From an uncultured bacterium (GTDB lineage: Bacteria > Actinomycetota > Coriobacteriia > Coriobacteriales > Eggerthellaceae): a stretch of DNA of 14,624 nt. This document shows, in pieces, positions 7,932 through 14,624 of the stretch (position 1 is its first letter; every line of letters starts with the position of its first letter). The notes under the pieces were generated by a model. That model was given only the letters and a program-made list of their open reading frames with translations. It was not told where the DNA came from and made no database searches. The translations under genes and the position numbers were made by a program. The DNA is taken from the NCBI GenBank assembly GCA_905214325.1, contig CAJMLT010000038.1, forward strand, positions 1 through 14,624. The letters are read 5' to 3'.

Positions 7932-8416
7932 AACGTGCAGTCGTACCGGGAACATTCGATCCGATTACCGCGGGTCACGTCGATGTTATCACGAGGGCTT
8001 CCCAGATATTCGATGAAGTGGTGGTGGCCGTGGCCGCTTCCGTGAAGAAGAATCCTTTGTTCCCTCAAGACAAACGGGTGGCGCTCACCGAGCAGACGGT
8101 GCAAAACCTCCATAACGTGAAGGTGATCAGCTTCGATGGGCTTCTCGTTGATTGCGTGAAGGAACTCGACGCCCATGTTGTGGTCAAGGGCCTCCGAGCT
8201 ATCACTGATTTCGAATACGAATTTCAGATGACGGCGCTCAACTATGAGCTGAGCAAGAATCTGGAAACGTTTTTCATCATGTCTCCGCCGCGTTACATGT
8301 ATCTTTCATCGTCCATCGTGCGCGAAATGGCGTCGATGGGGGGCAATATACACGGCTTCGTTCCCGATTGTGTCGAAGCGGCCTTGAAGGAGCATTTCGC
8401 CGATGCCTACGTCTGA
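7928..8416 (+). CDS. coaD: Phosphopantetheine adenylyltransferase CoaD
   Basis: 162 residues, normal length. CoaD joins ATP and 4'-phosphopantetheine to give dephospho-CoA, the next-to-last step of coenzyme A synthesis. Seen: VPGTFDPITAGHVDVITRA with the nucleotidyltransferase residues Thr9 and His17, VVKGLRAITDFEYEFQM with Arg90, and YMYLSSSIVREMASMGGNI near the end, the SSS-VRE signature of the family. The ATG overlaps the rsmD stop by 4 bases. No clear terminator follows in the 128 bases to the next gene. Confidence 0.97.
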   Translation: MKRAVVPGTFDPITAGHVDVITRASQIFDEVVVAVAASVKKNPLFPQDKRVALTEQTVQNLHNVKVISFDGLLVDCVKELDAHVVVKGLRAITDFEYEFQMTALNYELSKNLETFFIMSPPRYMYLSSSIVREMASMGGNIHGFVPDCVEAALKEHFADAYV

Positions 8417-8486
8417 TCGGTCATGATGAGGATATGTAAGGTAGCACCAATAAGGATATGAAGTGCTCTTAACGGGTGTTTTTTGG

Positions 8487-8492
8487 TAAACT
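8487..8492 (+). promoter_or_regulatory. Possible weak -10 element (TAAACT) upstream of the SepIVA-like gene
   Basis: TAAACT lies 52 bases before the ATG at 8545 in the 128-base gap after coaD. No good -35 hexamer is at the right distance. The gap also holds a 6-base perfect inverted repeat (8515-8529). The gene may instead be read through from coaD. Confidence 0.25.
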
Positions 8493-8514
8493 GTCCGTTG
8501 ATGGGTGTCGTTTT

Positions 8515-8529
8515 TCGTGCTTTGCACGA
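8515..8529 (+). other. Small hairpin just upstream of a ribosome binding site
   Basis: TCGTGC (8515-8520) and GCACGA (8524-8529) are a perfect 6-base inverted repeat with a TTT loop. It ends 3 bases before GGAAGGA (8533-8539), the ribosome binding site of the next gene. It lacks a following T run and so is not a terminator; it could influence translation or mRNA stability. Confidence 0.4.
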
Positions 8530-8544
8530 TTTGGAAGGATTTGT

Positions 8545-9018
8545 ATGGACGAAACAGGAGTGTTGAATCTCATCGAGGAACTTTCCGTTCTCATCGAGGA
8601 TTCCAAACCAGTTTTTGGTAAGAACGTCATGCGGCAGGTTGACGCGCAGGCCGCTTTCGAGATCTTGGACGAGATCCGCGATACGTTTCCCAGCGAGTTC
8701 GCTCAAGCCCGTCAGGTGATCCGCGAACGCCAGGCTCTTCTCGATGAAGCCGAAGCTCAAGCGAGTCGCCTTATCGAAGATGCACGCAGCCAGGCGATTA
8801 CCATCGCCAGCGAACAGGAGATCGTACGTATTTCCCAGCAGCAGGCGGATACTATCATGGCCGAAGCGCGCGAACTCGAACGCCAGACGCGTGCCGGTGC
8901 GGAAGATTATGCCGATGAGGTATTCAATCACCTTGAGCAAAGTCTCGACACCGCACTGAACAGCATCCGTCGTTGTCGCGATCGCCTCAATGCCAATTCC
9001 CTCAATTCGGGACGATAG
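8545..9018 (+). CDS. SepIVA-like coiled-coil protein (DivIVA-related septation/envelope factor)
   Basis: 157 residues, mostly helical and heptad-like, with no cysteine-rich, membrane or signal segment. The N-terminal part reads VLNLIEELSVLIEDSKPV, then VDAQAAFEILDEIRDTFPSE and ARQVIRERQALLDEAEAQA. This follows the pattern I remember for mycobacterial SepIVA (Rv2927c): a paired helix start, a D...D.I.D..P.E run, then R..ML.dA...A repeats. The C-terminal YADEVFNHLEQSLDTALNSI resembles the SepIVA end. SepIVA is about 245 residues, so the central coiled coil would be much shorter here. Position supports the match: in mycobacteria SepIVA lies next to a DUF177 gene and rnc, as here. ATG 8545 is set by GGAAGGA at 8533-8539, 5 bases away. 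The stop TAG directly abuts the next ATG. The homology is inferred from memory and context. Confidence 0.7.
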   Translation: MDETGVLNLIEELSVLIEDSKPVFGKNVMRQVDAQAAFEILDEIRDTFPSEFAQARQVIRERQALLDEAEAQASRLIEDARSQAITIASEQEIVRISQQQADTIMAEARELERQTRAGAEDYADEVFNHLEQSLDTALNSIRRCRDRLNANSLNSGR

Positions 9019-9558
9019 ATGAACCCTCTTCTGATTTCGATTCCCGAGGAGCTCTTCGCCGGTGCGGAGAGCTTGTCTTTTTCGGGAAAGGTCGACTTCC
9101 CTTCTTTGGTGCAGGATGCGAGTACCTATCGTTTCACCGACCCGGTCGAGTGGAATGTCGCTGTCACGAATACCGGTGATGCTTTGCTGGTGAGCGGAAC
9201 GGTGAAGGGTAGAGCCCTCACTGCGTGTGCTCGCTGTCTTGAAGATGCCTCTTATGATTTCGAGGGTGAGGTCGAGGGGTATTTTCTCATTCCCGGTTCC
9301 GATAGGGAGCTCACCGACGAGGAAAAAAGCGAATATGGCGTGTTGGGGGAGGATCGGACCATCGATCTCGAGCCGCTGTTGCAGGCCGCCCTCGTGCTCG
9401 AGTTTCCCTATACCCCCCTATGCGATGAGGATTGCAAGGGGCTTTGTCCCTCGTGTGGAGCCGATCTCAACAAGGAGACGTGTACGTGTTCCGTCGATGA
9501 TGATACGGATGATTCTAATCCGTTTTCGGTTCTCAAGAACTATCGTTTCGATGATTGA
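9019..9558 (+). CDS. yceD: DUF177 (YceD) family protein, cysteine-rich
   Basis: 179 residues. The family is tied to 23S rRNA and large-subunit ribosome assembly and commonly lies before rpmF. Seen: CARC at 70-73 in the central domain, then LCDEDCKGLCPSCGADLN (Cys135, 139, 143, 146), the family signature, and two further cysteines at 155 and 157. An acidic tail follows (VDDDTDDSNPFSVL). The cysteine pairs suggest zinc binding. The ATG directly follows the TAG of the SepIVA-like gene, without its own obvious ribosome binding site, so translation is probably coupled to it. Unlike the common layout, rpmF does not follow at once but after 163 bases with its own promoter. Confidence 0.92.
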   Translation: MNPLLISIPEELFAGAESLSFSGKVDFPSLVQDASTYRFTDPVEWNVAVTNTGDALLVSGTVKGRALTACARCLEDASYDFEGEVEGYFLIPGSDRELTDEEKSEYGVLGEDRTIDLEPLLQAALVLEFPYTPLCDEDCKGLCPSCGADLNKETCTCSVDDDTDDSNPFSVLKNYRFDD

Positions 9559-9589
9559 GAAGAAAAAAGCTTTCTTCGATATGCGTTTA

Positions 9590-9609
9590 CCCCTGTTGTT
9601 TGAACGGGG
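9590..9609 (+). other. Hairpin between the DUF177 gene and rpmF, possible weak terminator
   Basis: CCCC (9590-9593), bulged T, GTT (9595-9597) can pair with AAC (9603-9605) and GGGG (9606-9609), a 7-base-pair stem with a GTTTG loop. It is followed by ATTCGATAATTTG rather than a clean T run, so termination would be partial at best. A second, A/T-rich inverted repeat (GAAGAAA 9559-9565, TTTCTTC 9571-9577) starts right after the DUF177 stop. Confidence 0.35.
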
Positions 9610-9632
9610 ATTCGATAATTTGTGATTTTCGG

Positions 9633-9661
9633 TTGAAACCGATAAAAGGATTTGCTAAGAT
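9633..9661 (+). promoter_or_regulatory. Strong promoter of rpmF
   Basis: TTGAAA (9633-9638), 17-base spacer, TAAGAT (9656-9661), with TGC before it giving an extended -10. The start of transcription would be near 9668. The leader then holds CAGGT-CAC-ACCTG (9689-9701), a short inverted repeat, before the ribosome binding site AAGGAG at 9710-9715. Confidence 0.8.
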
Positions 9662-9721
9662 AACTCTTCGCGTGATTCGTAAGTTATTCAGGTCACACCT
9701 GTGCTATAGAAGGAGAACATC

Positions 9722-9901
9722 ATGGCAGTGCCAAAAAGAAAGACCGGTCGTGCTCGTACCCATGCACGTCGTAGCGAAAACGACAAGATCGCTTCCCCCT
9801 CACGTTCTACGTGTCCCCAGTGCGGCGAAGTGAAGCTTCCTCATCGCGTCTGTCCCAATTGCGGTCAGTATCGTGACCATGAGGTTATCCAGACGGCATA
9901 A
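9722..9901 (+). CDS. rpmF: 50S ribosomal protein L32 (zinc-binding form)
   Basis: 59 residues, normal L32 length. It begins MAVPKRKTGRARTHARRSEN, the typical basic L32 start, and contains CPQCGEVKLPHRVCPNCGQY with Cys31, Cys34, Cys44 and Cys47, so this is the zinc-ribbon (C+) form. ATG 9722 follows AAGGAG (9710-9715) by 6 bases. TAA at 9899-9901 is followed after 19 bases by a strong terminator. With its own promoter it appears to be a single-gene unit, though read-through from the DUF177 gene is possible. Confidence 0.97.
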   Translation: MAVPKRKTGRARTHARRSENDKIASPSRSTCPQCGEVKLPHRVCPNCGQYRDHEVIQTA

Positions 9902-9920
9902 GCCGATTGTACTTTGTGTG

Positions 9921-9953
9921 AAATCCCCTGGAGTTTCTCCGGGGGATTTTTTT
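9921..9953 (+). terminator. Strong rho-independent terminator after rpmF
   Basis: A 13-base-pair stem: AAATCCCCTGGAG (9921-9933) pairs with CTCCGGGGGATTT (9937-9949), with one T-G wobble and a TTT loop. The T run covers 9947-9953. A textbook intrinsic terminator. Confidence 0.95.
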
Positions 9954-9997
9954 GTGTACGGACCTTTCCCTATACCTGGTCATGGGGGAGGGGAATC

Positions 9998-10003
9998 TAT
10001 AAT
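9998..10003 (+). promoter_or_regulatory. Putative -10 element (TATAAT) of the plsX-rnc-smc operon
   Basis: Perfect TATAAT 34 bases before the plsX ATG, placed right after the rpmF terminator. The -35 is poor: TGGTCA at 9977-9982 is a 4/6 match with a short 15-base spacer. No FapR-like operator was evident by eye. Confidence 0.55.
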
Positions 10004-10037
10004 AGAAGCTGATCAGATTAGTCAATGAGGAGAGTGT

Positions 10038-11042
10038 ATGGCTGAACGTATTACTGTCGCGGTTGATGCTGTCGGCGGCGACCATGGTGCCCCTGTCGTT
10101 TTAGAGGGAGTTGCTGCCGCTCTTGCAGAAGATGCGGATCTCGAAATCATAGTATGCGGTCCGGCCGATGTGGTCGAGCCCTTTGCGCAAAGCCATGAGC
10201 GTTGTATTGCTCAGGTGGCTACCGAAGAAATCGCCATGGATGAGCATCCTGCTCAAGCCGTTCGTAAAAAGAAGGATTCCAGCATCGTCGTCGGGTGTCG
10301 CATGGTGAAGGAAGGGCGCGCTCAGGGGTTTTTCTCGGCGGGATCCACCGGGGCCTGTCTGGCCGCTGCCACGTTGGTGGTGGGGCGCATCAAGGGTGTC
10401 GCCCGTCCGGCTTTATGTACCATCATTCCTTCGCCGGCCAAGCCGGTCGTGATGTGCGACGTGGGAGCCAATGCTGACTGTAAGCCCGCCTATCTCGTGC
10501 AGTTTGCCCAGATGGCTTCCACCTATGCCGAACAGGTCATCGGTATCGAAAAACCCAAGGTCGCTCTTCTCAATATCGGCGAGGAGGACACGAAGGGATC
10601 GCAGTTCACGCAGGAAACCTTCGCCTTGCTCAAACAGGAGATCCCCGACTTTTTCGGCAACGCCGAAGGATGCGACATCCTGTGTGGGGAACCCGATGTA
10701 TACGTGACGGATGGTTTCACCGGCAACGTCTGTATAAAAACCATCGAAGGGGTGACCAAGACCCTTTTCGGTTGCGTCAAGGACATCATGATGGCCTCCG
10801 CTTCCACGAAGCTGGCTGCTCTCGCTTTGAAAAGCGGCCTCAAGGAACTCAAGGAATCCACATCACCCGATACCTATGGCGGAGCTCCACTTCTCGGAGT
10901 GAAGGGTGCCTGTCTCGTCGGACATGGCTCCTCGAATGCCCTTGCTATCAAAAACGGCATAAAGACCACGGCGAAAACGATACGTTTGGATGTTTCGGGG
11001 ATAATCGAGCAGGTGGTCTCGAAGTCCGAGGTCGTTGAGTAA
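10038..11042 (+). CDS. plsX: Phosphate acyltransferase PlsX
   Basis: 334 residues, normal length. PlsX converts acyl-ACP and phosphate into acyl-phosphate, the substrate of PlsY in phospholipid synthesis; it is a peripheral membrane enzyme. Seen: ITVAVDAVGGDHGAPVVLEG at the start (consensus DAMGGDHAP, here Val for Met and an extra Gly), FSAGSTGACLAAATLVVGRI, CDVGANADCKP, ALLNIGEEDTKGS, VTDGFTGNVCIKTIEG and TYGGAPLLGVKGACLVGHG. All are PlsX landmarks in order. AGGAGAG at 10028-10034 precedes ATG 10038. rnc starts 28 bases later, with no acpP or fab genes between. The upstream FakA-like kinase supplies the same intermediate from external fatty acids. Confidence 0.97.
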   Translation: MAERITVAVDAVGGDHGAPVVLEGVAAALAEDADLEIIVCGPADVVEPFAQSHERCIAQVATEEIAMDEHPAQAVRKKKDSSIVVGCRMVKEGRAQGFFSAGSTGACLAAATLVVGRIKGVARPALCTIIPSPAKPVVMCDVGANADCKPAYLVQFAQMASTYAEQVIGIEKPKVALLNIGEEDTKGSQFTQETFALLKQEIPDFFGNAEGCDILCGEPDVYVTDGFTGNVCIKTIEGVTKTLFGCVKDIMMASASTKLAALALKSGLKELKESTSPDTYGGAPLLGVKGACLVGHGSSNALAIKNGIKTTAKTIRLDVSGIIEQVVSKSEVVE

Positions 11043-11070
11043 ACTTAACCCAATGGATGATCGGGGATAG

Positions 11071-11892
11071 GTGACGGTAAAAGTCGAACATACGGAGAAA
11101 CTGAGACGGGTGGAGTCTATTCTCGACTACACCTTCATCGATGACTCCATTCTTCTTGCGGCTCTCACCCATCCTTCGGCGGCCGAAGGTCGCTCCATAT
11201 CCGATTCCTATGAACGTTTGGAGTTTCTCGGTGATAGCATCTTGGGAGCCATCGTGGCTTACGAGGCCTATCATGCATATCCCGACCTCGACGAAGGTGG
11301 CTTGACCCGCATCAAGGTTTCCCTTGTTTCCGGTTCTTCTCTGGCTAAGACCGCCGAAGATCTCGGGTTTGCCGATGTCATCATTTTCGGCTCTTCCGAA
11401 ACCGGTACCGGCAGGCGGGGTCTTCATTCGGCTCTCGAAAACGTTTACGAAGCTGTCGTTGCGGCGCTTTTCCTCGACGGAGGGCTACAGGCCGCCGCCG
11501 ATTTCGTCCGGCGCAGCCTTGTGGTCAGAATGAGCCCCGATATGGCGAAGGAGCCCGAAAATCCCAAGAGCGTTCTTCAGGAGCGTCTTCAGGAAGACGG
11601 TATCACACCCACCTATCGTCTCGTTGAAACGCAGGGTCCGCCCCATGATCGCACGTTCGTCACGCAAGTGTTCGTAGGTGTTCAGTCGATAGCCCGTGGT
11701 GTCGGTCGCACGAAGAAGGAATCGGAAAGTCATGCAGCCGAGTCGGCACTTGAAGCCCTCAGCTCTTTTTTCGATGCCAAGGATTCTAAAGACAAAAAGC
11801 GCAAGGCCGATGCCAAGGCAGCCGTGAAAGCGGCGAAGGCGGAAGAGAAGGCTCGACGACAAGCCGAACGTGCGCGCAAGAAAAAGCAGTAA
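11071..11892 (+). CDS. rnc: Ribonuclease III with extended basic C-terminal tail
   Basis: 273 residues, longer than the usual 220-240. RNase III cuts double-stranded RNA, including rRNA precursors. The catalytic domain has ERLEFLGDSILG (Glu48, Glu51, Asp55), DEGG (Glu75) and ALENVYEAVVAALFLDGG. In that last motif Glu127 is kept, but the preceding family Asp (Asp114 in E. coli) is Asn124. The dsRNA-binding domain covers about 162-230 (NPKSVLQERLQEDG, HAAESALEAL). Residues 233-273 form a Lys/Arg/Ala-rich tail (KDKKRKADAKAAVKAAKAEE and on). The start is GTG 11071: the frame is closed upstream by TAG at 11068-11070 and homology needs this start; GGGGA at 11063-11067 is a close-spaced ribosome binding site. 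smc follows after 12 bases. Confidence 0.94.
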   Translation: MTVKVEHTEKLRRVESILDYTFIDDSILLAALTHPSAAEGRSISDSYERLEFLGDSILGAIVAYEAYHAYPDLDEGGLTRIKVSLVSGSSLAKTAEDLGFADVIIFGSSETGTGRRGLHSALENVYEAVVAALFLDGGLQAAADFVRRSLVVRMSPDMAKEPENPKSVLQERLQEDGITPTYRLVETQGPPHDRTFVTQVFVGVQSIARGVGRTKKESESHAAESALEALSSFFDAKDSKDKKRKADAKAAVKAAKAEEKARRQAERARKKKQ

Positions 11893-11904
11893 GGGGTCTT
11901 CTCG

Positions 11905-14624
11905 GTGTATCTCAAATCTTTGAACCTCAAGGGTTTCAAATCCTTTGCCGATCGTACGGTGATGAGATTCGAGCCGGGGTTGGCTGCGGTTGTCGGTCCC
12001 AACGGTTCCGGTAAATCAAATATCTCGGATGCGGTTCTGTGGGTGTTGGGCGAGCGCAACGCCAAGAATCTTCGCGGGCAATCCATGGAAGACGTCATCT
12101 TCTCGGGCTCTTCCGCGCGTAAACCCGTCGGCGTGGCGGAGGTGGAATTGCTTCTCGATAATTCCGATGCCACGCTTCCCGTCGATTTCGACGAGGTGTC
12201 CATCGGCCGAAGAATGTATCGCAGTGGTGAAAGCGAATACCTGATCAACGGTTCGGTCGTTCGTCGTATGGACGTTCTCGACATCCTTCACGATAGCGGC
12301 TTGGGAACGGGAACCAATTCGATCATCTCCCAGGGAAACCTTGATTCCGTTCTCGCATCCAAGCCGGAGGATCGTCGAGCCCTCATAGAAGAAGCGGCGG
12401 GTATCCTCAAGCATAAGGAACGTAAGATGAAAAGCGAGCGCAAGCTTTTGCGCATGGATAATCATCTTGCCCGCATCAACGACATCACCGCCGAGGTGGA
12501 GCGTCAACTGAAACCTCTCGAGCGTAAGGCGAAGCGTGCGTTGGCCTACCAGGATCTCGCCGCCGAACTGGCTGAGTTGAAGCTTTCCGTTGCCGTTGAT
12601 GATCTGCGGGTGTTGCGTAGTACGTGGGATCGTACCTTGAGCAGGGAAGAGGAGCTCGATCGTCGTTCGGATGAAGCTCGTGAGGTACTCGACGCATCCG
12701 AAGCTCATCTCGATGAATTGCAGCGACAGCTGCAGGTGCGTGGGGAAACCGAATCAACTCTTTCGGGCAATCATCGCCGCATTCAGACGGCTTATGAACG
12801 TTTGAATTCGACCTTGATGCTCTTGAGGGAAAAGCGTCGAAGCGCGTTGCACGAGCTCGAGCGTCTTTCCCGTTCTTCCGAGGAAAACTCGCTTCAGTAC
12901 AAACGAGCACAAGGTGAACTCGAACAGGCGATGGGTCAACTTCGAGAATCCGAAGAACAGCGTCGTGTAGCCGAAGACCTGCTTGCTTCCTTGGAGGCCG
13001 ATTATGCCGAGCGGGTCGAGAAGCGTAACGCCTTGCGGAAAACCGTCGAGACGATGACCGCCGAGCAGAGGGCATACACCCATCGCAGGGAGACCATTCA
13101 GGCTACGCAGGAGGCCCTGCGGGAGAACATGTCGGAAAGCCGCGCCCGTGCCCAGGTGATCGAGGCTCATCTTCAGGACACCTCCTCTCGTCTTGCCCGT
13201 GCCGAGGAAGAGGCTGCGCTCGCGCGGGAAAGCGCGGATGGTACGGCGGCCGACTACGAACGGGTGCAGGAGGAAGAAGCATGTGCCCGCGGGAAGCTCA
13301 ATGAAACGCTTGTCGAACGGGATCGGCTTCGCCGAGAGGTCGATCGATGTCGTGATGACCATGCACGTATCAGTGCCGAGAGGGGAGCACTCGAAGAATT
13401 GGAGCGTGCACGTTCGTCATCCAATCCGGCTCTTTCGTGGCTCATGGAGCATAAAAGCGAGCTGCAGGAAGCATTTCTCCCCTTCGCCCATGCGGTGAAG
13501 GCACCCGCTTCGCTCGAGGCGCTCGTCGAATCCCTTCTCGGTGATGATCTGAGTGCTTTGCTCGTTGCGGATGACACGACCGCTGCCGCTATCGTCAAGG
13601 CATTGCTGGATGCCGAAGTCACCGGTGAGGTGGCGTTTGTTTTCGAGGAGAAGGACTTCTTTGCTCCGACGGTCCCATCCCGTTATCCTCGTCTTTGCGA
13701 TCAACTCGACATCGACCCCCGTTATCGTGGTGGTGTCGAGGTTCTTCTCGGCGACATCTATCTTGCAGATTCGTACGGCGAGGCACTTGAAGCCCATCGA
13801 TCCCAGGAGTGGCCGGTTTGCTTTGCGAGTCCCGATGGGTGCATCGTGAATGCCAACGGTAAGATCGTCATCTCCCGTATGTCGGAGACGGAGAAAGCCG
13901 ACAGTATTCTTGCTCGTCGTCGTGCGCTCGAGGACCTTCGGGAAAGGGAAGCCGAGGCCGCCATCGTCTATGAGCAGGTGCAGGCGCAAAGTCTTGAAAC
14001 GGAAAACCGTCTGCATGATTTGCAGGCCGAAACGCTCAAGCTTTCGGAAAGTCTCGCCCATCTCAAGGGTAGGCGCGAGTCCACATTGCAGGATCGTGAA
14101 AAATCACAACAGGCACTTGACGCCCTCGTCGTCGAGCGTGATCGGCTTCTCGAAGAGCAGGAGAAAAATCAAGGGCTACTCGATAAAGCTCAACCCGATT
14201 CCGACGATCTCGATAAGGAACTCATTGCCATCCAGGTGGCTTTCGAAGAGAATCAGGGGCGTCTATCGGACCTCGAAAAAACGCTTACCCCCGTCCAGAA
14301 GACGATTCTCGATCTTTCAGAAAAGATTTCGGATGCTCGCCTCGATGTTGCACGGTTGAGTGAGCGAAGTGCCTATGCCGAACGCATGGTGGCATCTCGA
14401 AAGCAGGAGATCGATGCCGCTTCGCGCTCGCTCGATGAGGCTCACTCCCGTATGCAGATGGCCACACTGGCGTCTCATCGCGTCGATCCGCTTCTGCATG
14501 TTTTAGGTTCCCTTGCCGATTCGGCACGCATACTGGCGGCGCGGCTCGAGGAGGAGACGAATGCAGCTCTCACTCATTCGCACGATCTGCATCGATTGAT
14601 CGCCGAAGCAACGCGTCGCTCCCG
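11905..14624 (+). CDS. smc: Chromosome segregation ATPase SMC, 3' truncated by window edge
   Basis: About 906 residues are present and the frame stays open to the window end. SMC, with ScpA/ScpB, forms the condensin that organises the chromosome. The start is GTG 11905, with AAGGGG at 11891-11896, giving the family start YLKSLNLKGFKSFADRTV. Walker A is GPNGSGKSN with Lys37; the Q-loop region reads ISQGNLDSVLASKPEDRRAL and is followed by IEEAAGILKHKERK. Coiled coil covers about 170-505. The hinge covers about 507-660 (LGDDLSALLVADDTTAAAIV; VEVLLGDIYLADSYGEALEA), then the return coiled coil begins. The hinge end reads SPDGCIVNANGKIVISRM where other SMCs have a double GG motif. The signature motif and Walker B lie beyond the window. 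Confidence 0.95.
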   Translation, partial: MYLKSLNLKGFKSFADRTVMRFEPGLAAVVGPNGSGKSNISDAVLWVLGERNAKNLRGQSMEDVIFSGSSARKPVGVAEVELLLDNSDATLPVDFDEVSIGRRMYRSGESEYLINGSVVRRMDVLDILHDSGLGTGTNSIISQGNLDSVLASKPEDRRALIEEAAGILKHKERKMKSERKLLRMDNHLARINDITAEVERQLKPLERKAKRALAYQDLAAELAELKLSVAVDDLRVLRSTWDRTLSREEELDRRSDEAREVLDASEAHLDELQRQLQVRGETESTLSGNHRRIQTAYERLNSTLMLLREKRRSALHELERLSRSSEENSLQYKRAQGELEQAMGQLRESEEQRRVAEDLLASLEADYAERVEKRNALRKTVETMTAEQRAYTHRRETIQATQEALRENMSESRARAQVIEAHLQDTSSRLARAEEEAALARESADGTAADYERVQEEEACARGKLNETLVERDRLRREVDRCRDDHARISAERGALEELERARSSSNPALSWLMEHKSELQEAFLPFAHAVKAPASLEALVESLLGDDLSALLVADDTTAAAIVKALLDAEVTGEVAFVFEEKDFFAPTVPSRYPRLCDQLDIDPRYRGGVEVLLGDIYLADSYGEALEAHRSQEWPVCFASPDGCIVNANGKIVISRMSETEKADSILARRRALEDLREREAEAAIVYEQVQAQSLETENRLHDLQAETLKLSESLAHLKGRRESTLQDREKSQQALDALVVERDRLLEEQEKNQGLLDKAQPDSDDLDKELIAIQVAFEENQGRLSDLEKTLTPVQKTILDLSEKISDARLDVARLSERSAYAERMVASRKQEIDAASRSLDEAHSRMQMATLASHRVDPLLHVLGSLADSARILAARLEEETNAALTHSHDLHRLIAEATRRS

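Noticed and set aside
9585..9612. Possible tRNA fragment (T-arm-like stem) before rpmF
   Set aside because: Only one stem with a bulge is present; no acceptor, D-arm or anticodon arm can be built around it.
12016..13362. Several minus-strand open frames opposite smc
   Set aside because: smc is continuous and in frame across the region with strong motifs; the opposite frames show only reverse-complement composition.
1..14624. Mobile element, CRISPR array, prophage or toxin-antitoxin module
   Set aside because: No direct-repeat arrays, transposase, integrase or small paired toxin genes were seen; all the space is filled by housekeeping genes with uniform codon use.

Overview
The window is a compact, gene-dense stretch of core bacterial chromosome, at a moderately high GC content as judged by eye. 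It holds 15 protein genes, 14 on the plus strand and one (rpmB) on the minus strand. I see no mobile element, CRISPR array, tRNA, rRNA, phage gene or transposon remnant. The gene order (rpmB facing away from an Asp23-family gene, then a FakA/YloV-type kinase, recG, rsmD, coaD, a SepIVA-like coiled-coil gene, a DUF177 gene, rpmF, plsX, rnc, smc) mixes the Bacillus arrangement (rpmB-yloU-yloV-recG-plsX-rnc-smc) with the actinobacterial one (recG-rsmD-coaD, and a SepIVA/DUF177 pair next to rnc). With the base composition, this points to an actinobacterium, most plausibly of the class Coriobacteriia. That assignment is inference, not proof.

Layout. Positions 1-417 hold the 3' end of the RNase R gene (S1 domain). 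Positions 550-2511 hold an M42 metallopeptidase, smpB and a small unrecognised acidic protein, closely spaced as one operon. A strong hairpin at 2555-2579 separates this operon from the convergent rpmB (L28), and serves rpmB best. Between rpmB and the next gene lies a divergent promoter region of about 290 bases. Positions 3104-8416 hold asp23/yloU, a fakA-like gene, recG, rsmD and coaD; the recG-rsmD and rsmD-coaD junctions are 4-base ATGA overlaps. Positions 8545-9558 hold the SepIVA-like gene and DUF177, directly abutting. rpmF (9722-9901) has its own near-consensus promoter and a strong terminator. plsX, rnc and smc follow from a fresh promoter near 10000; smc runs off the right edge, truncated after the hinge.

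Function. RNase R and SmpB both serve trans-translation and RNA quality control. L28, L32, DUF177, RsmD and RNase III serve ribosome making. FakA-like kinase and PlsX both make acyl-phosphate for phospholipid synthesis, and CoaD makes the coenzyme A precursor. RecG and SMC maintain the chromosome, and the SepIVA-like protein probably acts at the cell envelope or division site.

I found no clearly novel system. The points most worth checking are a shortened SepIVA homologue, an SMC hinge that lacks most of the usual glycine motif, an Asp-to-Asn change at a metal-binding position of RNase III together with a long basic tail, and a small unknown acidic protein tied to smpB.
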